Assembly: GCA_020697375.1 (NCBI GenBank) | Contig: JAJFBJ010000154.1 | Span: 1-6,542 of the forward strand | Direction: 5' to 3' | Origin: Nitrospira sp. | GTDB taxonomy: Bacteria; Nitrospirota; Nitrospiria; Nitrospirales; Nitrospiraceae | DNA: 6,542 nt | Shown: positions 1 through 6,360 of the stretch, piece by piece | Position numbering within the stretch: the stretch's first letter is position 1 | Layout of the letters: each line of letters opens with the position of its first letter | Program-made: the position numbers and the translations under genes | Notes under the pieces: generated by a model | The model's input: only the letters and a program-made list of their open reading frames with translations | Database searches by the model: none | What the model was told of the DNA's origin: nothing

Positions 1-214
1 GAAAGCCTTGTCTCTCAATATCAGCAGCGGCGGCATGCTGGTGCTCATGGATCACGCTCCTGTAGTTGAGCAGGTCCTCAAAGTGCTGGTGCCGACGCCG
101 ACCAGTTCGGCCGGGACTCCGACACTCGCAGAAGTCAGGTGGACGCGCAAGGTTCCGTTCGGGAGCTCAAGCAACAACGGCGCCTACTTCGTTGGGTTGA
201 AATTCTTGTTCTAA
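1..214 (+). CDS. PilZ domain protein, C-terminal part (5' end outside window)
   Basis: The reading frame is open from the first base (codons start at position 2) and ends at TAA 212-214. It gives about 70 residues that begin K-A-L-S-L-N-I-S-S-G-G. N-I-S-S-G-G fits the (D/N)xSxxG half of the PilZ c-di-GMP-binding signature. The upstream RxxxR half would lie before the window. The rest alternates hydrophobic strands and ends in a G-L-K-F strand after an A-E-V-R-W strand, as expected for the PilZ beta barrel. PilZ domains bind cyclic di-GMP in the cytoplasm and pass the signal to motility, secretion or polysaccharide machinery. Whether this is a stand-alone PilZ protein or the end of a larger one cannot be seen. 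It lies 34 nt upstream of rfbF on the same strand, so co-transcription is possible. The family call rests on one motif and the fold pattern. Confidence 0.75.
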   Translation, partial: KALSLNISSGGMLVLMDHAPVVEQVLKVLVPTPTSSAGTPTLAEVRWTRKVPFGSSSNNGAYFVGLKFLF

Positions 215-248
215 TGTGGAACAACCGTAACATCAAAAGGAAGAAACC

Positions 249-1022
249 ATGAAGGTTGTAATTCTTGCCGGTGGGATGGGAACGCGTTTCGCAGAGGAAA
301 CTCAGCTTCGTCCGAAGCCGATGATCGAAATTGGGGGAAAACCGATCCTCTGGCACATCATGAAGATTTACGCCTCCCACGGCATCAAGGAATTCATCAT
401 TGCGCTCGGCTACAAGGGGGAAATGATCAAGGATTACTTCCTCAACTTCTACGCCTTCAACAAAGACATCTCGGTCGATCTTGGAAGTGGAAAGACGACG
501 ATCCATAACGGTAAGCAACATGAGGATTGGAAGGTACACCTTGTGGATACCGGTCTACACACCATGACTGGGGGACGCCTGAGGCGTCTGAAGAAGTGGC
601 TTGAACAAGACGAGACGTTTATCTTTACGTACGGTGATGGAGTTGCAGACATCGACATTCAGGCACTCATCAAGTTCCACCATTCCCATGGGAAGCTTGC
701 CACGGTCACCTCAGTGTTGCCGCCGGCCCGATTCGGCCGTTTGGAGTACGACCAGGACCTGGTAATCGGCTTCAAGGAAAAGCCACATGATGAAGAGGCT
801 TGGATCAACGGCGGGTTCTATGTGCTGCAACGCGAGGCGATTGATTACATCGCCGGCGATGAAACGATCTGGGAGCGCGAGCCCATTGAACGGCTCACTC
901 AGGAACACCAACTCATGGGATATCGCCACAATCGCTTCTGGTCCTGCATGGACACTTTGCGGGAAAAGAACTATTTGGAAGAGTTGTGGCAATCATCCAA
1001 GGCCCCTTGGAAGGTCTGGTAA
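249..1022 (+). CDS. rfbF: Glucose-1-phosphate cytidylyltransferase
   Basis: Predicted to make CDP-glucose from CTP and glucose 1-phosphate in the cytoplasm, the first step toward CDP-linked deoxy and 3,6-dideoxy sugars of O-antigen and other surface glycans. The 257-residue length is that of characterised RfbF/DdhA enzymes. The N-terminus carries the sugar-nucleotidyltransferase loop L-A-G-G-M-G-T-R (residues 6-13), followed by E-E-T (16-18) and R-P-K-P-M (21-25), with K23 expected to contact the substrate phosphate. A metal-binding Asp sits in T-Y-G-D-G (127-131). W-I-N-G-G-F (185-190) is the sugar-binding segment shared with related pyrophosphorylases. The ATG is preceded by an A/G-rich AAGGAAG ribosome site. 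It is the first gene of the tight operon, and the next gene starts 6 nt after its stop. No separate promoter is evident in the 34-nt gap after the PilZ gene. Family assignment is firm. The CDP-4,6-dehydratase partner (rfbG) is not in this window. Confidence 0.95.
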   Translation: MKVVILAGGMGTRFAEETQLRPKPMIEIGGKPILWHIMKIYASHGIKEFIIALGYKGEMIKDYFLNFYAFNKDISVDLGSGKTTIHNGKQHEDWKVHLVDTGLHTMTGGRLRRLKKWLEQDETFIFTYGDGVADIDIQALIKFHHSHGKLATVTSVLPPARFGRLEYDQDLVIGFKEKPHDEEAWINGGFYVLQREAIDYIAGDETIWEREPIERLTQEHQLMGYRHNRFWSCMDTLREKNYLEELWQSSKAPWKVW

Positions 1023-1028
1023 GAAGCC

Positions 1029-2285
1029 ATGCGATCGGATTTTCTCGTCATCGGCGGCGGCGTCATCGGCTTGAATATTGCCAGAGGCCTTCGACGCACA
1101 TTCCCCGGTGTATCGGTGCATCTCCTTGAAAAAGAAGCGGACTGCGGGCTTCATGCGAGCGGACGAAACAGCGGTGTCCTGCATGCCGGATTCTATTACT
1201 CGCCCGATAGTCTCAAGGCCAAGTTTACTTGGCGTGGGAATCGCCTGCTGACCGAATATTGTGGAGAGAGGAAGATTCCGCTGAACAAATGCGGGAAGTT
1301 GGTCGTCGCCCGAGATCACGCCGATCATACAGGACTGGATGAACTGTTGAAAAGGGGACGTGCGAACGGGATACCCGTCGAAGAGATCTCGGAGAAACAC
1401 GCCAAAGCCATTGAGCCTCGGGTCAAGACATGCGAACGTGCATTGTTTTCTCCCGCGACCTCGACCGTTGATCCTTCTCTGGTAATGCAGGCCATGAAGA
1501 AGGACGCAGTCGAGGAGGGCGTGCAGATCCATTGCGGTGCCCGATACCTCGGATCATCCAAAGGGCAGGTGAAGACGACTCACGGTACGTACGAGGTAGG
1601 GTACGTTGTGAACGCAGCCGGACTCTATGCAGACCGCATCGCCCGCGATTACGGGTTTTCTGAGCACTATCGAATTCTCCCATTTAAGGGCCTCTATCTC
1701 TACTCCAGTGAACCGGCTGGGTCGATTCGTACGAACATCTATCCTGTGCCCGACCTACGAAATCCCTTTCTAGGAGTGCACTTCACGGTGACGAATGAAG
1801 GAAGAGCAAAGCTTGGCCCAACAGCAATTCCGGCCTTGTGGCGGGAACAATACGGCGGCGTATCGAGGTTCTCAGTTGCAGAATTTATCGAGATTGCCGG
1901 GAGAGGACTAAGTTTGCTGGGTGATGCTGGTTTCGAATTTAGGCGGTTAGCTATTGAGGAAGTCATGAAATACTCGCGGCGGCGGATGGTTAGCTTAGCA
2001 AGCCAACTTGTTGAGGGAGTGCGGTTGGAGCAATATTCAAAGTGGGGAAAGCCAGGGATTCGCGCTCAGCTACTCGATATCAAAAAACGCAGACTTGAGA
2101 TGGATTTTGTCGTGGAAGGCGACGAGCGCTCGATGCATGTGCTCAATGCGGTTTCCCCCGCGTTCACCTGCTCGCTTCCGTTTGCAGAGTATGTTTGTGA
2201 AAAGATCACCGCTGCACAGAACAAAACGGTCCATGAGGTTGGCGGAGCGTCAAGGTTGAGCACTACGTTAGGAGGTAAGGAATGA
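1029..2285 (+). CDS. FAD-dependent oxidoreductase of the LhgO (L-2-hydroxyglutarate oxidase) type
   Basis: A 418-residue flavoprotein of the DAO/LhgO family, close to the length of E. coli LhgO. The N-terminal dinucleotide-binding motif is G-G-G-V-I-G (residues 9-14), with E34 closing the second strand as the likely FAD-ribose ligand. The stretch H-A-S-G-R-N-S-G-V-L-H-A-G (42-54) followed by F-Y-Y is the diagnostic LhgO segment. Near the C-terminus W-G-K-P-G-I-R (339-345) and a V-S-P-A-F-T segment also match that family. Family members oxidise L-2-hydroxy acids to 2-keto acids with FAD. Here the gene sits between rfbF and an SDR gene, so the real substrate may be a sugar-derived hydroxy acid or a nucleotide-sugar intermediate (inference). 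No signal peptide is visible. The start lies 6 nt after the rfbF stop with only a weak AAGAAG site, which suggests translational coupling. The stop overlaps the next start as ATGA. The symbol lhgO is withheld because the context argues against plain hydroxyglutarate metabolism. Confidence 0.88.
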   Translation: MRSDFLVIGGGVIGLNIARGLRRTFPGVSVHLLEKEADCGLHASGRNSGVLHAGFYYSPDSLKAKFTWRGNRLLTEYCGERKIPLNKCGKLVVARDHADHTGLDELLKRGRANGIPVEEISEKHAKAIEPRVKTCERALFSPATSTVDPSLVMQAMKKDAVEEGVQIHCGARYLGSSKGQVKTTHGTYEVGYVVNAAGLYADRIARDYGFSEHYRILPFKGLYLYSSEPAGSIRTNIYPVPDLRNPFLGVHFTVTNEGRAKLGPTAIPALWREQYGGVSRFSVAEFIEIAGRGLSLLGDAGFEFRRLAIEEVMKYSRRRMVSLASQLVEGVRLEQYSKWGKPGIRAQLLDIKKRRLEMDFVVEGDERSMHVLNAVSPAFTCSLPFAEYVCEKITAAQNKTVHEVGGASRLSTTLGGKE

Positions 2286-3310
2286 GAGTCATGGTAACGG
2301 GTCATAAGGGATATATTGGTACGGTCATGGTCCCGATGGTACAAGCAGCCGGGCACCAAGTGCTTGGGCTTGATAGCGATCTTTACCGAAACAGCACCTA
2401 TGGCAAGGGAATACCAGAAGTTCCAGAGATTATTAAGGACATACGTGACATTGAAAAGACCGATTTGAAGGGCGTGGATGCCATTATCCACCTGGCAGGA
2501 CTATCGAATGACGTGCTTGGAGATCTCAACCAGGATTTGACGTATGACATCAACCATCACGCATCAGTAAGAATTGCCGCAATGGCAAAGGAGGTTGGAA
2601 TTAGCCGATTCGTGTTCGCCTCCTCTTGCAGCAATTACGGTGCGGCTGGAGACCGGGTGCAAGACGAGCAGGGCGAGCTTCATCCGGTGACGGCCTATGC
2701 AATCTCTAAGGTGAGAGTTGAGCGTGACCTGGCTCAGTTGGCCGACGACAAATTCAGCCCTGTCATTATGAGGAATTCCACCGCCTATGGCGCGTCTCCC
2801 AGGATCCGGTTTGATATTGTGCTCAATAATCTTACCGCGTGGGCCTATACGACGGGGCATGTGCTTCTGAAGAGCGACGGTACGCCCTGGCGCCCGATCG
2901 TTCACATTGAAGATATCAGTATGGCTGCGATCGCGGCACTCGAATCGCCGAGAGAGGTCGTGCATAATCAAGTGTTCAATGTTGGGATCAATTCAGAGAA
3001 TTATCAGATGCGCCAGTTGGCTGAAATCGTCGGCAAAACGGTTCCGAACTGTGAGATCAAGTTTGCCGGCGGCGCCGAACCGGACAAAAGAAACTATCGG
3101 GTTAATTTCACGAAATACACGAACGCGTTTCCGAATCATAAATTGCGTTGGAATGCGACACAGGGAGCAAAGCAAATTTATGAGTCGTATCGGACGAATG
3201 GTCTGGGGAAGGAAGAGTATGAGGGACCACGCTACAAGCGGATCGCGCAACTCAAACTTCTCTTGAGCACAGGGCAATTGGATGAAAGCTTGCGCTGGCG
3301 CAAATCCTAA
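2282..3310 (+). CDS. NAD-dependent epimerase/dehydratase family protein (extended SDR)
   Basis: A 342-residue extended short-chain dehydrogenase/reductase acting on nucleotide sugars. Visible landmarks are T-G-H-K-G-Y-I-G at residues 6-13 (TGxxGxxG), D31 at the end of strand two (favours NAD over NADP), H-L-A-G-L-S (70-75), S-S-C-S-N-Y-G (114-120) with the catalytic Ser, and the Y-A-I-S-K pair Y139/K143. The Thr-Asp-Glu triad typical of RmlB and RfbG 4,6-dehydratases is replaced by S-S-C-S-N-Y-G, so a reductase or epimerase role is more likely than dehydration (inference). The C-terminal third (R-Y-K-R-I-A-Q onward) is the sugar-binding side. The start is well set: a strong AGGAGGT site at 2270-2276 lies 5 nt before the ATG, which overlaps the upstream stop by 4 nt. 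This implies coupled translation with the flavoenzyme and probably roughly equal amounts of the two products. The exact substrate cannot be told from sequence alone. Confidence 0.9.
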   Translation: MRVMVTGHKGYIGTVMVPMVQAAGHQVLGLDSDLYRNSTYGKGIPEVPEIIKDIRDIEKTDLKGVDAIIHLAGLSNDVLGDLNQDLTYDINHHASVRIAAMAKEVGISRFVFASSCSNYGAAGDRVQDEQGELHPVTAYAISKVRVERDLAQLADDKFSPVIMRNSTAYGASPRIRFDIVLNNLTAWAYTTGHVLLKSDGTPWRPIVHIEDISMAAIAALESPREVVHNQVFNVGINSENYQMRQLAEIVGKTVPNCEIKFAGGAEPDKRNYRVNFTKYTNAFPNHKLRWNATQGAKQIYESYRTNGLGKEEYEGPRYKRIAQLKLLLSTGQLDESLRWRKS

Positions 3311-3324
3311 GGAGATTCGAAGTG

Positions 3325-3354
3325 ATGAATACAACCTCTGAGTCGAGGGCATAA
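3325..3354 (+). other. Possible 9-codon mini-ORF in the SDR-rfbC gap
   Basis: ATG at 3325 followed by nine sense codons in all (MNTTSESRA) and TAA. An AAGGAG site at 3309-3314, overlapping the SDR stop codon, lies about 10 nt upstream, and a GTG directly precedes the ATG. It occupies most of the 53-nt gap, the widest in the operon. It could be a translated spacer that carries ribosomes to rfbC, the remnant of a deleted gene start, or chance. Nothing about its sequence is recognisable, and expression is not established. Confidence 0.2.
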
Positions 3355-3363
3355 GGGAGAGCA

Positions 3364-3906
3364 ATGCTGTTTCATGAAACGCCACTTTTCGGTTGTTATG
3401 TTATTGAGCCGGAGCGAATGCAGGACCATCGCGGGTTCTTTACCCGCGTCTTGTGCCAGAAGGAGTTTGAGCAGCGTGGACTCAAGGTCGAGGTGCTTCA
3501 GTCGAACGTGGGATTCAGCCCCCGAAAAGGCACCTTGAGAGGGTTGCATTACCAAACGGCCCCGCATGCGGAGGTGAAGATTGTCCGGTGTACCAGGGGA
3601 GCGATGTTTGATGTGGTTGTGGATCTGCGTCCTCAGTCGCTTACACACAAGCAATGGTTCGGCGTGGAGCTTACAGAAGACAATGGAAAGATGATCTATG
3701 TTCCAGAAGGGTTTGCTCAAGGATATCTGACACTGGTGGACAATACTGAGATGAATTATCACACGTCGAAGTTTTACGATCGGGAGTCTGCGTTCGGGGT
3801 GCGCTATGATGACCCCGCATTTGGCATCACATGGCCCATCGAGGTCGCGGTCATCGCCGAACGGGACGTAAAGTGGGCGAACTATGGAAATTCAGGGAAG
3901 AATTAA
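3364..3906 (+). CDS. rfbC: RmlC/RfbC-type NDP-4-keto-6-deoxysugar 3,5-epimerase
   Basis: A 180-residue cupin of the dTDP-4-dehydrorhamnose 3,5-epimerase family, usual length about 180-190. These enzymes epimerise C3 and C5, or C3 only, of a 4-keto-6-deoxyhexose bound to a nucleotide. The catalytic base is seen as H62 in R-G-L-H-Y-Q (59-64), with K72 nearby, Y132 as the expected general acid, and D168 in A-E-R-D as the likely dyad partner of H62. One active-site position differs: V-P-E-G-F-A-Q-G has Q119 where most RmlC proteins carry His. Being with rfbF rather than an rmlA/B/D set, it probably uses a CDP-linked rather than a dTDP-linked sugar, although this is inference. The ATG is preceded by AGGGAG 4 nt upstream. 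It lies 53 nt after the SDR gene and 21 nt before the SAF gene. The family call is firm; nucleotide specificity and 3- versus 3,5-epimerisation are open. Confidence 0.93.
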   Translation: MLFHETPLFGCYVIEPERMQDHRGFFTRVLCQKEFEQRGLKVEVLQSNVGFSPRKGTLRGLHYQTAPHAEVKIVRCTRGAMFDVVVDLRPQSLTHKQWFGVELTEDNGKMIYVPEGFAQGYLTLVDNTEMNYHTSKFYDRESAFGVRYDDPAFGITWPIEVAVIAERDVKWANYGNSGKN

Positions 3907-3927
3907 TCTTTAATGTGAGGCGTACCA

Positions 3928-5223
3928 ATGATACTTATTGACAGAGCGATGGCAGAACGGCAGCAGTGCGGCAACCCCGTCCGCGTGGCCCTTGTTGGGG
4001 CCGGATATAGCGGGAAAACCATCGCGTACCAGATCATACAGTCCTTCCCAGGACTTCAGCTTGTCGCGATTGCAAATCGGACTCTTCAATCGGCCCGTGA
4101 TGCATATGCAGCGGCCGGGGTTACAGACGTTCGGGTGGTCGATAGCCCGAGTGCCCTCGAGCAGTCTATTCGGGATAAGCGATATGCTATTGCAGAGGAT
4201 GCGTCGGTGCTTTGTAAGGCGGCGGGCATCGAAGTCATCATCGAGGCGACGGGGACGATCGAGTTCGGTGCCGGAGTGGTTGCGCAAGCGATCGAATATG
4301 GCAAACACATCATACTGGGAAATGCTGAATTGGATGCGACCTTGGGGCCGATCCTCAAGTCCTATGCGGATCGAGCGGGCGTTATCTACTCGAACAGCGA
4401 CGGCGATGAACCCGGGGTCGCCATGAACCTGGTCCGTTTTGTCAGGTCGATCGGCTTGAAACCAATGGTGGCAGGCAACCTGAAGGGCCTCTATGATCGC
4501 TATCGAACACCAGAAACGCAACGTGGTTTTGCCGAAAAATTTAATCAAAAGCCGGTACAAATGACGTCGTTCGCGGACGGGACCAAGCTTTCAATGGAGT
4601 TGACGGTCTTGGCCAATGCTACGGGCTTTAGGGCGGGGAAGCGAGGCATGCATGGTCCTGCGTTGCCCCATGTCAATGACAGCAGCAAGTTTTATCTAGA
4701 TAAGCTGCTGGCAGGCGGAATGGTTGATTTCTTGTGTGGCGCGGCGCCTTCAAACGGAGTGTTCGTGTTGGGGCACACGGAAGATCCGGTCAAGGCTGCC
4801 TATTTAAAATACCTCAAGCAGGGGGATGGACCGCTCTACGCGTTCTACACGCCATTTCACCTGCCACAACTCGAAATCCCTTTAACTGCAGCCCGAGCTG
4901 TCTTGTTTAAGGACGCGACTGTTGCCCCTATAGGTGGTCCTGTTTGCGATGCCATTGCATTCGCCAAGCGAGATTTGAAAGCGGGGGAAATCCTCGATGG
5001 GATCGGAGGTTTTGCCTGCTACACCTTGATCGAAAACTATGACGTCGCGAGGCAACTTGGAGCGTTGCCGATGGGTGTCTCAGAAGGATGCAAGCTCAAA
5101 CGGAACGTTGCCAAGGACGAGGTGGTGACGTACGCAGATGTGGAGCTTCCGGAAGGTCGTTTATGTGACAAGCTGCGCAAAGAGCAGCACGATTGCTTTC
5201 AAAAACAGCTTGCCAGGTGTTAA
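3928..5223 (+). CDS. Rossmann-fold NAD(P) oxidoreductase with C-terminal SAF domain (homoserine-dehydrogenase-like)
   Basis: A 431-residue predicted cytoplasmic oxidoreductase. The N-terminal Rossmann fold opens with V-A-L-V-G-A-G-Y-S-G (20-29; GxGxxG at 24-29). An E-A-T-G segment near residue 107, G-K-H-I-I-L-G-N-A-E and S-D-G-D-E-P-G follow, as in the family annotated as predicted homoserine dehydrogenase with SAF domain (COG4091). The C-terminal part, roughly 346-406 (K-R-D-L-K-A-G-E-I-L-D-G-I-G-G through L-K-R-N-V-A-K-D-E-V-V-T-Y-A-D-V), has the SAF pattern also found in the antifreeze-like domain of sialic-acid synthases. The ATG at 3928 is chosen for the TGAGG site 7 nt upstream. The internal ATG at codon 8 has no such site. 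It is the last gene of the operon, 21 nt after rfbC. The substrate is unknown. The operon suggests a polyol, aldose or keto-acid step feeding a surface sugar (inference). No clear rho-independent terminator follows the stop. Confidence 0.88.
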   Translation: MILIDRAMAERQQCGNPVRVALVGAGYSGKTIAYQIIQSFPGLQLVAIANRTLQSARDAYAAAGVTDVRVVDSPSALEQSIRDKRYAIAEDASVLCKAAGIEVIIEATGTIEFGAGVVAQAIEYGKHIILGNAELDATLGPILKSYADRAGVIYSNSDGDEPGVAMNLVRFVRSIGLKPMVAGNLKGLYDRYRTPETQRGFAEKFNQKPVQMTSFADGTKLSMELTVLANATGFRAGKRGMHGPALPHVNDSSKFYLDKLLAGGMVDFLCGAAPSNGVFVLGHTEDPVKAAYLKYLKQGDGPLYAFYTPFHLPQLEIPLTAARAVLFKDATVAPIGGPVCDAIAFAKRDLKAGEILDGIGGFACYTLIENYDVARQLGALPMGVSEGCKLKRNVAKDEVVTYADVELPEGRLCDKLRKEQHDCFQKQLARC

Positions 5224-5584
5224 CGGTGTCTTTAAGTAGGTGTTCGTGCCACATACAGATGATACCGGAAGGGCCCTTTCGCATTTGCACAATCGAGTTG
5301 TAATGGGTACGTTTCTGAAACAGCAAGACGATACGCGGTAACGCAAGAGGTGACACCATCAATTTTTTGTAGATCGGCCTGTCTTCTTCACCGGCCTCCG
5401 CCTCTTGAATCGGCGGGAGGTCCTGCTTCCCCACGGTCGCCGCCGGCGCGGAAGCCGGATCCTGGTTCGGTTGGGCGTACCCGCCGAGTGGGACGGTCCA
5501 TTCCAGGCCCAGCACGACTGCCAGCATAAGGGCCACTGCGCGCAAAGCTCGAAGCCACGGCATCTCCCAGCATGCGGTCTGCAT
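5096..5584 (-). CDS. Small secreted protein of unknown function, possibly frameshifted
   Basis: A 162-residue product that I do not recognise. The N-terminus is a convincing Sec signal peptide: arginines at 12 and 15, then a hydrophobic core A-V-A-L-M-L-A-V-V-L-G-L, with a likely cleavage after G-Y-A (about residue 36) before Q-P. A Pro/Ala/Glu-rich linker follows to about residue 70, then P-I-Y-K-K (70-74). The start has a near-perfect ribosome site (GAGGAGG, 7 nt spacing). The 3' end is doubtful because this frame runs 128 bp into the convergent SAF gene. A run of six A on the coding strand (5363-5368) follows the Y codon. One extra A there would switch to a frame ending at 5232-5234, giving 117 residues and leaving 8 nt between the convergent genes. 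That points to a frameshift, a sequencing slip or a recently altered 3' end. The N-terminal half is well supported; the residues after 74 are not. Confidence 0.55.
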   Translation of the reverse strand: MQTACWEMPWLRALRAVALMLAVVLGLEWTVPLGGYAQPNQDPASAPAATVGKQDLPPIQEAEAGEEDRPIYKKLMVSPLALPRIVLLFQKRTHYNSIVQMRKGPSGIICMWHEHLLKDTVNTWQAVFESNRAALCAACHINDLPEAPHLRTSPPRPWQRSV

Positions 5585-5591
5585 GACTTTT

Positions 5592-5598
5592 CCTCCTC
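5592..5598 (-). promoter_or_regulatory. Strong ribosome binding site for the secreted-protein gene
   Basis: On the minus strand GAGGAGG lies 7 nt before ATG 5584-5582. This is the main reason to accept the minus-strand frame as a real gene and to choose this start rather than the second ATG eight codons in. Confidence 0.6.
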
Positions 5599-5624
5599 AC
5601 GATGGAATAGGGCACAAAGGTTTC

Positions 5625-5636
5625 CACAACATTGTG
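5625..5636. repeat. Short palindrome CACAA-CA-TTGTG upstream of the secreted-protein gene
   Basis: A 5+5 bp inverted repeat with a 2-nt centre, about 40 nt upstream of the minus-strand ATG at 5584. Its size and place fit a dimeric-regulator operator, but a palindrome this short arises by chance often enough that the call is weak. Confidence 0.25.
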
Positions 5637-6110
5637 CGCGGATTGAACCGACGGTTAGAGCGCTGCAAGTCGCATTGTACCCCCTGCCCGATGGCCGCTG
5701 GGTGCGGTATAGCGAAAACCGAGAGACGGGCGCTACCCTAGGCCGCGAGACAGGGGCTTGTCAATCGCCTGTAGGGAAATATTTTCTCAAAATAGTTCCA
5801 TTTTCCGTGGAAACGGGCTAGAACCCGTATGGTATCGGCGGCGCTAGCCATCTCGACGTTGACGTCACCGAGAACGCGGATACTAGCTTGGGACTCAAGG
5901 ATTTTTCGCAATCAGGAACGCATGTTTCTGCCCGCGGCCCCCATAATCCCTCAACGACTCCGTTCTGCCGCATTTGTGCTAATAACTCCATGAAAATGCG
6001 GACCCTATTATGACGTGGAATGTTGACGGAGAGTGACAAGAAGGAGGCTAACCAAAGAACGTCGTGCATCTTTAGAGTTACGGTATTGTACGTAGAATTT
6101 TTGTGCTGCT

Positions 6111-6128
6111 CAGCTAAGTCAGCTAAGT
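6111..6128. repeat. Perfect 9-bp tandem duplication (CAGCTAAGT x2)
   Basis: CAGCTAAGT at 6111-6119 is followed directly by an identical copy at 6120-6128. The unit length is a multiple of three, but no gene covers it. It looks like a slippage product. A 9-bp target duplication left after excision of a mobile element is also possible, although no element end is seen. Confidence 0.7.
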
Positions 6129-6154
6129 CTGTGGATAAGATAAGTTGAACTGAG

Positions 6155-6177
6155 AACGGTAAATGATTGTCACCGTT
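6155..6177. repeat. Inverted repeat AACGGT-N11-ACCGTT
   Basis: A 6-bp perfect inverted repeat separated by 11 nt. The 17-nt centre-to-centre spacing puts the two halves on about the same DNA face over one and a half to two turns, as in many operators. It could also form a small hairpin. There is no T run directly after it, so it is not a terminator. It lies about 260 nt upstream of the NusG-like gene. Confidence 0.35.
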
Positions 6178-6360
6178 GAGATTATGGGGCAAACTGTTTT
6201 TTTGTTCATGAAAGAGGCATTACAGCTCGTGAACGATTATGGGACCACCTCGCCCCTCAGACGAACTACAGAAGCTGGAATACCTCAATCAGGGGGCTAG
6301 ATCTTTCGACAGCATTCGAACACAATCGCCCGACAAAAGAGCTAGAATTTCCTTGTGTTT

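Noticed and set aside
5224..5267. Inverted repeat CGGTGTC / GATACCG after the SAF gene as its terminator.
   Set aside because: The loop would be 30 nt, one pair is G-U, and no T run follows.
5759..5764. A perfect TTGACA -35 hexamer on the minus strand, upstream of the secreted-protein gene.
   Set aside because: No acceptable -10 hexamer lies at 16-18 nt; the best is TAGGGT. A TACAAT further downstream lacks a matching -35.
5405..5821. A 138-codon plus-strand frame.
   Set aside because: Its first part is the antisense of the signal-peptide gene, which has far better start and signal evidence; the rest resembles no protein I know.
6071..6098. Possible promoter TTTAGA-N16-TAGAAT on the plus strand.
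   Set aside because: The -35 matches only four of six positions and the site lies over 340 nt from the next start, so it is too weak to list.
5818..6192. A 124-codon open frame on the minus strand.
   Set aside because: No recognisable motif, no good ribosome site before its ATG, and a composition that does not look like its neighbours. It is likely a chance frame in non-coding DNA.
6163..6300. A 45-codon plus-strand frame starting MIVTVEIMG.
   Set aside because: The ribosome site is poor and the start falls within the inverted repeat at 6155-6177; there is no recognisable family.
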